A stretch of 39,438 bases of DNA from contig DATAFH010000096.1 of NCBI GenBank assembly GCA_036257565.1, forward strand, positions 1-39,438, given 5' to 3'. A program made the translations under genes and the position numbers. This stretch comes from DASSUW01 sp036257565. Lineage in GTDB: Bacteria; Actinomycetota; Thermoleophilia; Solirubrobacterales; Solirubrobacteraceae. The notes under the pieces are model-generated. The model saw nothing but the letters and a program-made list of their open reading frames with translations, ran no database searches and was not told the origin of the DNA. Positions 22,268 to 29,808 of the stretch are shown here, piece after piece (within the stretch, counting starts at the first letter, position 1; each line of letters opens with the position of its first letter).

Positions 22268-23636
22268 GCGGGTGACCGAGGCGACCCCACGCCGGCACGC
22301 CGCCGTCGACCACGTGGATGACCTGCTCGGCGCCGTAGCGGCGCACGAGGCTGGCGGCCGTCGCTGCGCGCTCACCCGACGCGCAGAGGACGGCCACCGG
22401 CCGGCCCGGGTCGATGCCGTCCGGGATCCCATCGATGTCGTGCCACGGCGCGAACGCCGAGCCGGGGATGTGCCCCTTGTCCCACTCGCTGCGCTCACGC
22501 ACGTCGAGGAGCTGGAGATCGGGGTCGGCGGCGACCCGCTCGGGCAGCGCCTCCAGGGCCAGTCGCTCGATCCGGCCGACCTCCCGGCGCTCCTGCCGCC
22601 AGCTCGTCATGCCGCCGTGCAGGAACCCGCCGAGCCGCCGGATGCCGACCGCGACGGCCAGCCGGCCGGCCCGCCGCCCGTCCTCGTCGTCGCGCCCAAC
22701 GAACACGATCTCCTGCTCGCGGTCGGCGAGCCAGGCGAGCTTGGATCCGAACCCGGCCCGCAGCATCGGGTTGCAGGTCGAGCCGTGGACGTGCGCGTCG
22801 TCGAACTGCTGGTCCGTCCGCACGTCGACGAGCATCGCGCCCGCGGCGCGCTTCTGCTCGACCTGGCGCGGCGCGAGCGGAAGCAGCTCGACGCCGTCGG
22901 TCAGCAGCGGGCCGCGGTTGAGCTCCACGATCGCCTGGAAATTCGGCGGCTGCGGGCCGAGGCCGGCCAGCGCCCGCTCCACGAACTCGTCCTCGTCGGT
23001 GATCGCCAGGGCCGGGTTGTGCTCGCGCTCGAAGCCGAGCGTGGAGGAGACCTTCATGTCCATGCCCGGGCCGCCGCACATCGAGCCACCGAGGTGTCCC
23101 GGCCACAGCTCGACCTCGGCCGGCAGCGGGAGGAGCCGGTCGCGCAGCGAGCGGAAGATGCCGCGCGCGCCCTCGGTCTTGTCGATCGCGAGGTCGGGCC
23201 GCGCGATGTCGTTGACGAACAGGCTGTCGCCGGTGAGCACCGCCCACGGCTCGTCGCCGCGGCTCGTGTCGACCAGCGCGAACGCCGTGTGCTCGGGGCG
23301 ATGGCCGGGCGTGTGCAGGGCGCGGATGCGCAGCGCGCCGAGCGCGAACTCGTCCCCGTCGTCGAACGGCTCGTGGTCGTAGGCCGGCTCCGCCGCGCGG
23401 TGGATGTGGATCGCGGCGCCCGTGGCGGCGGCCAGCCGACCGTGTCCCGACACGTGGTCCGCGTGGTTGTGGGTCTCGAAGACGTGCTCGATCTGCAGGC
23501 CCATGTAGCGGGCCAGCTCGAGGTACTCGTCGACCTCGAAGCGCGGGTCGACGACCGCCGCGACGCCGGCCTTCTCGTCGCCCACGAGGTAGGACGCGCA
23601 GCCCAGGTCGTCATGGGTGATCTGGCGGAAGACCAC
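22248..23636 (-). CDS. MBL-fold / double rhodanese protein (persulfide-dioxygenase-like)
   Basis: A 462-residue protein with an N-terminal metallo-beta-lactamase domain of the ETHE1/glyoxalase II type (THNHADHVSGH at 55-65, HTPGHRPEHT, LTGDSLFVND, LWPGHLGGSMCGG) followed by two rhodanese domains (about 260-350 and 370-455). The second rhodanese has the active-site loop CASGERA with C418. The first lacks the cysteine: its loop reads VGRDDEDGRR and is degenerate. Such fusions oxidise or relay sulfane sulfur (persulfides) in sulfide detoxification. The MBL domain has ETHE1-like ligands, but which thiol it uses is not readable here. It is a single gene convergent with the GH13 remnant. Confidence 0.88.
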   Translation of the reverse strand: MVFRQITHDDLGCASYLVGDEKAGVAAVVDPRFEVDEYLELARYMGLQIEHVFETHNHADHVSGHGRLAAATGAAIHIHRAAEPAYDHEPFDDGDEFALGALRIRALHTPGHRPEHTAFALVDTSRGDEPWAVLTGDSLFVNDIARPDLAIDKTEGARGIFRSLRDRLLPLPAEVELWPGHLGGSMCGGPGMDMKVSSTLGFEREHNPALAITDEDEFVERALAGLGPQPPNFQAIVELNRGPLLTDGVELLPLAPRQVEQKRAAGAMLVDVRTDQQFDDAHVHGSTCNPMLRAGFGSKLAWLADREQEIVFVGRDDEDGRRAGRLAVAVGIRRLGGFLHGGMTSWRQERREVGRIERLALEALPERVAADPDLQLLDVRERSEWDKGHIPGSAFAPWHDIDGIPDGIDPGRPVAVLCASGERAATAASLVRRYGAEQVIHVVDGGVPAWGRLGHPLTGSAG

Positions 23637-23724
23637 GGCCGGATGCTACGCGGACGCGCAGGACTCAGGCTCCCTTGAGGTCGTGCTGAGCCGGCGTTAT
23701 GGAGCGTGCGCGAGCATAGCTGCC

Positions 23725-23823
23725 ATGTCCGACCTGCTCACCGACACCGCCGCCGTGGTGCTGACCCTGGGCACCGTCTTCATCTTCGCGGTGATGCTCT
23801 GGGCCGGTAGTCGGGTTCACTGA
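23725..23823 (+). CDS. Putative 32-residue membrane peptide
   Basis: An ATG opens a single-helix peptide: polar start MSDLLTD, a hydrophobic core of about 18 residues (AAVVLTLGTVFIFAVMLW) and a basic tail GSRVH. The hydrophobic moment and clean ends look real, but there is no Shine-Dalgarno and no family I know. A longer in-frame extension to 23617 is arginine- and serine-rich and less likely. The inverted repeat CGGGT-N6-ACCCG at 23812-23827 spans its stop codon. Confidence 0.4.
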   Translation: MSDLLTDTAAVVLTLGTVFIFAVMLWAGSRVH

Positions 23824-23833
23824 CCCGGGACCG

Positions 23834-23850
23834 TACGGCCGACCGCACCC
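23834..23850 (+). promoter_or_regulatory. Shared motif copy A (TACGGC-N3-CCGCACCC)
   Basis: TACGGCCGACCGCACCC lies 58 bp upstream of the zinc-ribbon gene. It matches 14 of 17 positions of a second copy at 28887-28903, and both are preceded by ACSG. The core TACGG-N4-CCGCA is a near-perfect inverted repeat, as expected for a dimeric LuxR/NarL-type regulator. A -10-like AATACT at 23894-23899 stands 10 bp before the ATG. Confidence 0.45.
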
Positions 23851-23908
23851 AAAGAAGGGGGCTGTCCGGGTACAGCTTCGGCCGCGACGGCCGAATACTT
23901 GGCCGACC

Positions 23909-24250
23909 ATGTTCTCGCGCGCTCGCCGCAAGTCGAACCGCCCCGATCCCGACGTGCATCTCGAGCGCTGCGCGGTCTGCCACGAGGACTTCGTCAACCC
24001 GGTCGACTGGGAGCCCGTCGGTGACACGCACTGGTGGATGCTGCTCCGCTGCGGCGCCTGCGACACCTGGCGCGAGCTGACGACCACGAACGAGCTGGCC
24101 GAGCGCTTCGACGTCGAGCTCGACCGCCGCGCGGACATCGTGCGTCGCGCGCTGCACCGGCTCGACAGCCACCGCATGGCCGCCGACGTCGAGACGATGA
24201 TCCAGGCACTGCGCCGCGGGCTCGTCGACGCCGCCGACTTCGCGTACTAA
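23909..24250 (+). CDS. Small zinc-ribbon protein, unknown function
   Basis: A 113-residue protein. Residues about 23-55 contain CAVC and CGAC separated by 24 residues, a four-cysteine zinc ribbon, after a basic start (MFSRARRKSNRPD). The rest is helical and charged (ELAERFDVELDRRADIVRRALHRLD, DVETMIQALRRGLVDAADFAY). I do not know a named family. There is no Shine-Dalgarno; AATACT 10 bp upstream fits a leaderless or nearly leaderless mRNA. Its TAA overlaps the stop of convergent RNase D by 4 bp. Confidence 0.65.
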   Translation: MFSRARRKSNRPDPDVHLERCAVCHEDFVNPVDWEPVGDTHWWMLLRCGACDTWRELTTTNELAERFDVELDRRADIVRRALHRLDSHRMAADVETMIQALRRGLVDAADFAY

Positions 24251-25407
24251 ACCTGGCCCGCCGCCTGGTCGACCACCGCGAGGCGGCCGCCCGGCCCCAC
24301 GCCGAGGCGCCGCCGGCCGCGGAGCAGCTCGAGCAGCTCGTCGCCGACCAGCTCGCGGCGCCATCCCCGCAACGTGCGGACGCCCGGCTCCTCGAGGCCG
24401 CGCCGCGCGGCGACAACGATCGGCGCGAGGTCCGCCCGGGCGGCGATCAGCTCGTACGCGAGCCCCGCCTCCTGTGCCCGGCCGCGCACCAGCGACTCGG
24501 CGAGCGCGATCACCGGGCCGTCCTGCGGCTCGGTCGGCAGGCGCTCGCTCTCCGCGAGGCGGATCGGCTCGGCCGCGCGGCCGCGCTCGACCGCCGCCAG
24601 GATCGCGTCGCCGCGCCGGCGCACGACGTCCGGGTTCACGCCGCGGATCTGCGCCAGGTCGCCGCGGGTCGCCGGCGTGCGCTTAGCCAGCTCGACGAGC
24701 GTGGGGTCGCGCACCACCGAGCCGACGGGGCGGTTCTCGGCCTCGGCGGTCCGCTCGCGCCAGGCCGCCAGTTCCCGCGCGACGGCTCGCTCGCGCGGCG
24801 CGAGGCCCGTGGCGCGCGGCAGCCGCCGCCAGACCTCCTCGGGGTCGCGCTCGTCGGTCGCCTGCTCGACCGCCCGGCACTCCTCGCGCGCCCACTCGAG
24901 CCGGCCTTTGGCCTCCAGGCGCCGGCGGATCTCGGCGGCCAGCGGCAGCAGGTCCTTCACGTCGCCCTCGGCGTAGTGCAGCTGCTCCTCGGTGAGCGGC
25001 CGCGCGTCCCAACGCGTGAAGCTCGCGGTCTTGGGCAGCCGGATGCGGAGCACGTCGTGCAGCAGCCCGCTGTAGCCGGCCTGGGCGGAGAAGCCCGCGA
25101 AGCCGGCGGCCACCTGGGTGTCGAACACCCGCGTGACATCGGTCTGCCACTCGCGGCGCAGGATCGCGACGTCCTGCCGGCCGGCGTGCACGACGACCTC
25201 GATCGCGGGATCGGCGAGGACCTCGGCGAGCGGGCCGGGGTCGATGCCGGTCAGCGGATCGAGCACCCACACCTGGTCCTCCACCGCCACCTGCACGAGG
25301 CACAGCAGCGGCCGGTAGCGACCCTCGGGCATGAACTCGGTGTCCAGCCCGAGCAACCCCGCCTCGCGGGCCCGTGCCGCGATGGCGGCCACGTCGACGT
25401 CGGTCAT
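24247..25407 (-). CDS. rnd: Ribonuclease D
   Basis: A 386-residue 3'-5' exoribonuclease D. The DEDDy active site is visible: LDTEF (D22, E24), VHAGRQDVAIL (central Asp) and HYAEGDV (Tyr and Asp). One HRDC domain follows at about 195-280 (RERAVARELAAWRERTAEAENRPVG, TRGDLAQIRGVNP), and a second helical HRDC-like region ends the protein. RNase D trims tRNA and other small RNAs. The ATG at 25407 is 2 bp after the stop of the upstream SDR gene, so they share an mRNA. Upstream in-frame codons lie over the SDR gene and are not used. Confidence 0.9.
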   Translation of the reverse strand: MTDVDVAAIAARAREAGLLGLDTEFMPEGRYRPLLCLVQVAVEDQVWVLDPLTGIDPGPLAEVLADPAIEVVVHAGRQDVAILRREWQTDVTRVFDTQVAAGFAGFSAQAGYSGLLHDVLRIRLPKTASFTRWDARPLTEEQLHYAEGDVKDLLPLAAEIRRRLEAKGRLEWAREECRAVEQATDERDPEEVWRRLPRATGLAPRERAVARELAAWRERTAEAENRPVGSVVRDPTLVELAKRTPATRGDLAQIRGVNPDVVRRRGDAILAAVERGRAAEPIRLAESERLPTEPQDGPVIALAESLVRGRAQEAGLAYELIAARADLAPIVVAARRGLEEPGVRTLRGWRRELVGDELLELLRGRRRLGVGPGGRLAVVDQAAGQV

Positions 25408-25409
25408 GC

Positions 25410-26261
25410 TCAGCGCTTGCCGGGGCGGGGGAAGGAGCTCCGCATGACGACGTCCCACGCCGCGTCCGGGAGCACGGAGTGGAGGCCGATCAGCACGCGG
25501 GCGGACGGCGTCACCGTGTAGCGGGCGCGCGGGCGCTTGGCGGCGATGGCCTGCTCGATGCGCTCGGCCACCGCCTCGGGCGGGCCGCCGAGGCGACTCA
25601 GCGCGCCGCGCTCATAGACGCCGGTCGTCGCGTCCGCCACCGCCTGGTTGAAGCGCGCGTACGGGCCGTCGGAGGCCGCGCCGATCTCCCGCGCGGCCCG
25701 CGCGCCGTATCCGGTCCGGATGAGCCCCGGCTCGATCAGGATCACGTCGACACCGAAGCCGCCGACCTCGAAGCGCAGGGCGTCCGAGAGCGCCTCGAGC
25801 GCGTGCTTCGTCGCGTGGTAGATCCCGCCGCCCGGGAACGTGAACCGGCCGCCCATCGAGGAGACGTTGACGATCTTCCCCCAGCCCTGCTCGCGCATCC
25901 CGGGCAGCACCTCACGGCACAGCGCGAGCGGCGCGAAGACGTTGGTCTCGAACTGGGCGCGCACGCGGTCCTCGGGCACCGACTCCACGGCGCCCGACTG
26001 GCTGTAGCCGGCGTTGTTGACGAGCACGCCGACCGCGCCCTCGGCGCCGACGACCGCCTGGACGGCCGCCCGCCGCGACGCCTCGTCGTCGACGTCGAGC
26101 GCCAGCGCCCGGCAGCCCTTGGCCTCGAGGTCGGCGAGCGTCTCCGGCCGCCGGGCCGTGGCATAGACCGTCCAGCCGGCCTCCGCAAGCCGCGCCGCTG
26201 TGGCGGCGCCGATCCCCGACGAGCACCCCGTCACGAGGACGGCGCGGGACGGCCTCCCCAC
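25410..26261 (-). CDS. Short-chain dehydrogenase/reductase
   Basis: A 283-residue SDR. The cofactor loop is VLVTGCSSGIG, the NNAG motif is intact (VLVNNAGYSQSG), the active site has NVSSMGG and YHATK, and EPGLIRTG follows; the C-terminus is extended as in retinol-dehydrogenase-like SDRs. ATARRPETL after the second strand suggests NADP(H) use. Substrate unknown. The GTG at 26261 lies 2 bp after the L,D-transpeptidase stop; the longer frame upstream covers the transpeptidase gene. Unlike the two decayed SDRs elsewhere in the window this one is complete. Confidence 0.88.
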   Translation of the reverse strand: MGRPSRAVLVTGCSSGIGAATAARLAEAGWTVYATARRPETLADLEAKGCRALALDVDDEASRRAAVQAVVGAEGAVGVLVNNAGYSQSGAVESVPEDRVRAQFETNVFAPLALCREVLPGMREQGWGKIVNVSSMGGRFTFPGGGIYHATKHALEALSDALRFEVGGFGVDVILIEPGLIRTGYGARAAREIGAASDGPYARFNQAVADATTGVYERGALSRLGGPPEAVAERIEQAIAAKRPRARYTVTPSARVLIGLHSVLPDAAWDVVMRSSFPRPGKR

Positions 26262-26263
26262 GG

Positions 26264-27265
26264 TCAGCGGATCAACACCGGCGTGCCCACCGGCACGCGG
26301 GGGTAGAGGTCGATGACGTCGGCGACTCGCATGCGGATGCATCCATGCGACGCCCGCGTGCCGATCGAGTACTCCGCGGCCGTGCCATGGATGCCCACGC
26401 CGCCGACGATACCTAGCCAGCGGGCCTTGAGGGGATTCTCCGCCGAGCCGCCCGCCACCACCTCGTTGCGGTAGGCGCCCGCCCACGGCTGGTCGGGGGC
26501 ACTCCAGGCCGGGTTGACCGCCTTGTTGGTGATCGAGTAGCGCCCCGTGGGCGTCGGGAAGCCGGGCGCGCCGACGGCGATCCCGTAGCGCTTCGCATAG
26601 TGCAGCCGCCTGAACAGCCGCAGCCGGAAGTGGACACGGTCGATCGTGATCACGGTCCGATACTGCCGACGCAGCTCGCGGCTGTGAACCTGCGGATGAA
26701 CGCGTGCGCGCCAGAAGCGGAACACGCGCCGCGCATCCGGGCCCTCGAGCCGCTCGCGCACGGCGACGACGAGCTTGCCGGCGTCGACCGAGCGGCCCAT
26801 CTTCGCGCGTCGCAGACGGATCTTCCGCAGCGAGAGCCGCACCCAGGCGTTGCGCGGCCCGATGTGGGTCCGCCGGTCGATCGCTCGGGCGAACTCGCGG
26901 ACCCGCTCCCAGTTGTAGGTGACGGCCAGCGGGACGTCGACGGGGCGCGTCCCGTCGGCCTCGGGCGGCACCCTGCGCGCGCGCTTGTACGCACGCAGGG
27001 CGGTGCGCGGCGCGTCGAACGCGAAGTGCGCCGCGCGCGGCCGCAGCGTCCGCCGATGGCGGGCGACGCGTACCTCGATCGGCTCGGCGAGCCGCGCGGC
27101 GAACGCCGTCTCGAGCTTCGCGGCGGCGGCCGAGAGCGTGAGCCCGCCGACGTCGAGGCCGGCCGCCCGGGCCCCGGGAGCGATGACCTTCTCGGGCCGC
27201 GCCTGCGCGGCGGCGCCGGCCGGCAGCGCGAGAACGAGGACGAGGGCGAGCAGCAGGCGGCGCAT
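26264..27265 (-). CDS. L,D-transpeptidase with VanW-type peptidoglycan-binding domain
   Basis: A 333-residue secreted enzyme. It has a signal peptide (MRRLLLALVLVLALPAGAAAQA), a putative peptidoglycan-binding domain at about 40-190 (GLDVGGLTLSAAAAKLETAF repeated in related form later), and a YkuD catalytic domain at about 215-333 with HGTAAEYSIGTRASHGCIRM; the nucleophile is C309. It would make 3-3 cross-links in peptidoglycan outside the membrane. The ATG at 27265 starts the signal peptide exactly. TACGCT ends 10 bp upstream on the minus strand. It heads a compact run with the SDR and RNase D. Confidence 0.9.
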   Translation of the reverse strand: MRRLLLALVLVLALPAGAAAQARPEKVIAPGARAAGLDVGGLTLSAAAAKLETAFAARLAEPIEVRVARHRRTLRPRAAHFAFDAPRTALRAYKRARRVPPEADGTRPVDVPLAVTYNWERVREFARAIDRRTHIGPRNAWVRLSLRKIRLRRAKMGRSVDAGKLVVAVRERLEGPDARRVFRFWRARVHPQVHSRELRRQYRTVITIDRVHFRLRLFRRLHYAKRYGIAVGAPGFPTPTGRYSITNKAVNPAWSAPDQPWAGAYRNEVVAGGSAENPLKARWLGIVGGVGIHGTAAEYSIGTRASHGCIRMRVADVIDLYPRVPVGTPVLIR

Positions 27266-27274
27266 CGAGGGCGC

Positions 27275-27280
27275 AGCGTA
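27275..27280 (-). promoter_or_regulatory. Possible -10 of the L,D-transpeptidase operon
   Basis: TACGCT on the minus strand (TAnnnT) ends 10 bp before the ATG at 27265. It would give a leader of two or three bases. No -35 is evident. Confidence 0.35.
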
Positions 27281-27342
27281 GCCGCGCGTCGGCGCGGCGC
27301 GAGACGCTGCAACGGCGCCGTCAGCTATTCCTTTACGCGCCC

Positions 27343-28170
27343 TCAGGCGGGGAAGGCGACGAGCAGCTCGAGTAGGCGGTCTGCCGCCTCCACCTGGGGC
27401 GCTCGGCCGCAGCCCTCGATCAGCTCCACCCGCGTGGCCGGCAGGGCGTCGAGCACCACGCGGGCACCGCTGTCGGGCACCAGGCGGTCGTGTGCGCCCC
27501 ACACCAGCAGCACCGGGCACGCGACCGCGGCGAGGTCGAACGGCGCGGTCGCCAGCTCCGGCAGCAGGCTGCGCCCGGAGTCGAGCAGGGCGGCGGCGCT
27601 GCGCCGTGCCCCGTGGTGCGTGGCGAAGGCGAGCACGACGTCGCGTTGGGCGGCGCGCGGGTCGAGCCGCGCGTCGGCTCCCACGAGCGAGCGGATGAGC
27701 GCGCTCGGCACCGGCATCGGCAGGTCGAGCAGGCGGCGCACGATCGGGTCGCGCTCGACGCGGTCGAACCACCCGGGCCGCTCGAGGCCGGCCGGCGAGA
27801 CCGGCACGACGCCGGCGATCGGCAGGTCGCCCTGCTCCGCGAGCCGCAGCGCGACGGCCCCGCCCAGCGAGGCTCCCGCCACGACGACCGGCTCGCCGCC
27901 GCCCCACTCGAGCACGAGCGCGGCGGCGAAGGCGTCGAGCTGCGGCAGCAGCGGGCCGCGCGCCAGGGCGGATGCGCTGCCGAAGCCCGGGAGGTCGACC
28001 GCGATCGCGCGCCGCCCGATCGAGGCCAGCTCGGCGAGCAGCGGCCGCCAGGTGTCGGCGGAGTCGCCCCAGCCGTGCAGCAGCACGATGCCCGGGCCGT
28101 CGCCCTGCACCTCGAGCACGCGAGTGCGGTGGCCGTCGAGCGGCATCGAGTGCTCGTGCAGTGGCTCCAT
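27343..28170 (-). CDS. Alpha/beta hydrolase
   Basis: A 275-residue alpha/beta-fold hydrolase with GIVLLHGWGDSADTWRPLL, the DLPGFGSAS loop, nucleophile elbow GASLGG, the acid strand VLLVWGAHDRLVPD and a C-terminal GCGRAPQVEA, where the usual catalytic His position reads Arg or is shifted. Residue-level activity is therefore less certain than for the hydrolase at 12148-12978. It is divergent from the response regulator gene over 66 bp and 77 bp upstream of the L,D-transpeptidase gene. Confidence 0.82.
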   Translation of the reverse strand: MEPLHEHSMPLDGHRTRVLEVQGDGPGIVLLHGWGDSADTWRPLLAELASIGRRAIAVDLPGFGSASALARGPLLPQLDAFAAALVLEWGGGEPVVVAGASLGGAVALRLAEQGDLPIAGVVPVSPAGLERPGWFDRVERDPIVRRLLDLPMPVPSALIRSLVGADARLDPRAAQRDVVLAFATHHGARRSAAALLDSGRSLLPELATAPFDLAAVACPVLLVWGAHDRLVPDSGARVVLDALPATRVELIEGCGRAPQVEAADRLLELLVAFPA

Positions 28171-28179
28171 CCATCTTCG

Positions 28180-28226
28180 TTACCCGATTCGGGCGAGTTG
28201 CCACCGGTGCAGCGGTGCGAGAGGAT
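28180..28226 (+). promoter_or_regulatory. Degenerate palindromic module, site 7
   Basis: TTACCCGATTCGGGCGA (28180-28196) differs from TCACCCG-N3-CGGGTGA at one base in each arm; its core CCCGA-T-TCGGG is perfect. There is no third half-site. GAGGAT (28221-28226) starts 24 bp after it, and the response regulator ATG is 11 bp further, as at site 4. It may be a low-affinity member of the same set. Confidence 0.4.
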
Positions 28227-28236
28227 CGCCGTAGTC

Positions 28237-28881
28237 ATGCGGGTCGTGGTCGCCGAGGACAACACGCTGCTGCGCGAGGGCGTCGCCCGCCTGCTCGAGG
28301 ACGCGGGCATGCAGGTGCTCGGCCGCTGCGAGAACGCGGACGACATGCTCGCCGTCGTGCGCGAGCATGCGCCCGACGTCGCGATCGTCGACATCCGGCT
28401 CCCGCCGACCCACACCGATGAGGGCCTGCGCGCGGCGGCCGAGATCCGCGAGCACCACTCCGGGACGGGCGTGCTCGTGCTCTCCCAGTACGTCGAGCTC
28501 GGCCTCGCGTTCAAGCTGCTGGCGGACTCCGTGGAGCGGACCGGCTACCTCCTCAAGGACCGCGTGAGCGACGTCGGCGAGTTCGCCGAGGCCGTGCGTC
28601 GCGTGGGCAGCGGCGGCACCGCGCTCGATCCCACGATCGTCTCCCAGCTGCTCTCGCGCAAGCGCGACGACGACCCGCTCGCGGACCTCACGCCGCGCGA
28701 GCGGGAGGTGCTCGAGCTGATGGCGGAAGGGTCGTCGAACCAGGCGATCGCCGACCGGCTCGTGATCAGCCTCCGAGCGGTCGAGAAGCACGTGACGAGC
28801 ATCTTTGCCGCCCTCGGGCTCCCGTCGACTGGGCTCGAGCACCGCCGCGTGCTGGCCGTGCTCACGTACCTGCGCTCCTGA
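28237..28881 (+). CDS. NarL/FixJ-family response regulator (orphan)
   Basis: A 214-residue two-domain regulator. The receiver has acidic residues E7 and D8, the phospho-acceptor D52 (VAIVDIRLP), and the switch region VLVLSQYVE with YLLKD. The LuxR-type helix-turn-helix is at about 148-210 (LTPREREVLELMAEG, SNQAIADRLVISLRAVEKHVTSIFAALGL). No histidine kinase gene is nearby, so its partner is elsewhere or phosphorylation comes from another source. Position just upstream of the ABC exporter suggests it may control it. No Shine-Dalgarno; the weak site 7 and its -10 lie directly upstream. Confidence 0.9.
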   Translation: MRVVVAEDNTLLREGVARLLEDAGMQVLGRCENADDMLAVVREHAPDVAIVDIRLPPTHTDEGLRAAAEIREHHSGTGVLVLSQYVELGLAFKLLADSVERTGYLLKDRVSDVGEFAEAVRRVGSGGTALDPTIVSQLLSRKRDDDPLADLTPREREVLELMAEGSSNQAIADRLVISLRAVEKHVTSIFAALGLPSTGLEHRRVLAVLTYLRS

Positions 28882-28886
28882 GACGG

Positions 28887-28903
28887 TACGGCTAGCCGCA
28901 CCC
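28887..28903 (+). promoter_or_regulatory. Shared motif copy B (TACGGC-N3-CCGCACCC)
   Basis: TACGGCTAGCCGCACCC begins six bases after the response regulator stop. It matches copy A at 23834 in 14 of 17 positions. The core TACGGC-TA-GCCGCA is inverted-symmetric apart from one base. It precedes a strong hairpin and the ABC exporter gene, so it is a candidate site for the NarL-type regulator. Confidence 0.45.
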
Positions 28904-28933
28904 CCCGCGGGGCGTTCTGGCCGAGGCCGGACA

Positions 28934-28960
28934 CCAGCCGACCGTCGCGCGGTCGGCTGG
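28934..28960. terminator. Strong hairpin between response regulator and ABC genes
   Basis: CCAGCCGACCG and CGGTCGGCTGG form a perfect 11-bp stem around the loop TCGCG. No T-run follows, so it may be an actinobacterial-type terminator for the regulator transcript or a structured leader for the ABC operon. Confidence 0.55.
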
Positions 28961-29037
28961 GAGGCCTCCTATCGCCTACTGCCCCCGACCTGGAGGCTCG
29001 CGGTGTCCGTCTCCCCCTCCCCACAGGAGCTCTCCGC

Positions 29038-29808
29038 ATGGAGTCAGTCGTCGTCCAGAACGAAGACTATGCCGCCACTCCGGCATCCGCCGTATCCGCC
29101 CGCGACCTCGTCCGGACGTACGGCGAGGGCGAGACGTGCGTCTACGCGCTGCGCGGCGTGTCGCTCGACATCGCCGAAGGCCAGCTGACGGCGGTCATGG
29201 GGCCATCGGGCTCCGGCAAGTCGACACTGATGCACATCCTCGCGGGGCTCGACCGGCCCACGAGCGGTGAGGCGGCCATCGCCGGCACCGACATCACGGT
29301 GCTCGACGACACGCAGCTGACCAAGCTAAGGCGCGAGCACATCGGCTTCATCTTCCAGTTCTTCAACCTGCTCCCGATGCTCACGGCGGAGGAGAACATC
29401 GTCCTCCCGCTCGACCTCGCCGGCGACCGCCCCGACCGCGAGTGGCTCGACGAGCTGGTGAAGCGCGTTGGCCTCGGGGACCGCCTGAGCCACCGGCCGT
29501 CCGAGATGTCCGGCGGCCAGCAGCAGCGCGTGGCCGTCGCCCGCGCGCTCGTCTCGCGCCCGACGGTGATGTTCGCCGACGAGCCGACCGGAAACCTGGA
29601 TTCCCGCACCGGCGAGGAGATCCTCACGCTCATGCGCGAGTCCGTCGACGCGCTCGGCCAGACCACGGTCATGGTCACCCACGACGCGCACGCCGCCGCG
29701 ATCGCGGACCGCGTGCTCTTCCTGGCCGACGGCGAGATCGTGCGCGACATCCCGCGCTCGAGCGCCCACGAGATCCTCTCCACCCTCGAGAGCGTCACCG
29801 AGCGATGA
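29038..29808 (+). CDS. ABC transporter ATPase, MacB/LolD type
   Basis: A 256-residue ATPase of the lipoprotein/macrolide (FtsE-LolD-MacB) subfamily. Walker A is GPSGSGKST (55-63), the Q-loop is FIFQFFNLLP, the signature is MSGGQQQRVA near 159 and Walker B is VMFADEPTGNLDS. Together with its FtsX-like permease it would drive extraction or export of a lipid, peptide or drug, or mechanotransmission. AGGAG precedes the ATG by about 10 bp. Its stop overlaps the permease start (ATGA). Confidence 0.92.
   Translation: MESVVVQNEDYAATPASAVSARDLVRTYGEGETCVYALRGVSLDIAEGQLTAVMGPSGSGKSTLMHILAGLDRPTSGEAAIAGTDITVLDDTQLTKLRREHIGFIFQFFNLLPMLTAEENIVLPLDLAGDRPDREWLDELVKRVGLGDRLSHRPSEMSGGQQQRVAVARALVSRPTVMFADEPTGNLDSRTGEEILTLMRESVDALGQTTVMVTHDAHAAAIADRVLFLADGEIVRDIPRSSAHEILSTLESVTER

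Noticed and set aside
22270..22275. GGGTGA near the end of the MBL-rhodanese gene
   Set aside because: The upstream bases are TGCCCG, which do not align with TCACCCG, and the site lies within coding sequence.
23812..23827. CGGGT-N6-ACCCG as a terminator or copy of the main motif
   Set aside because: Short stem, no T-run, and different sequence and spacing from the TCACCC palindrome.
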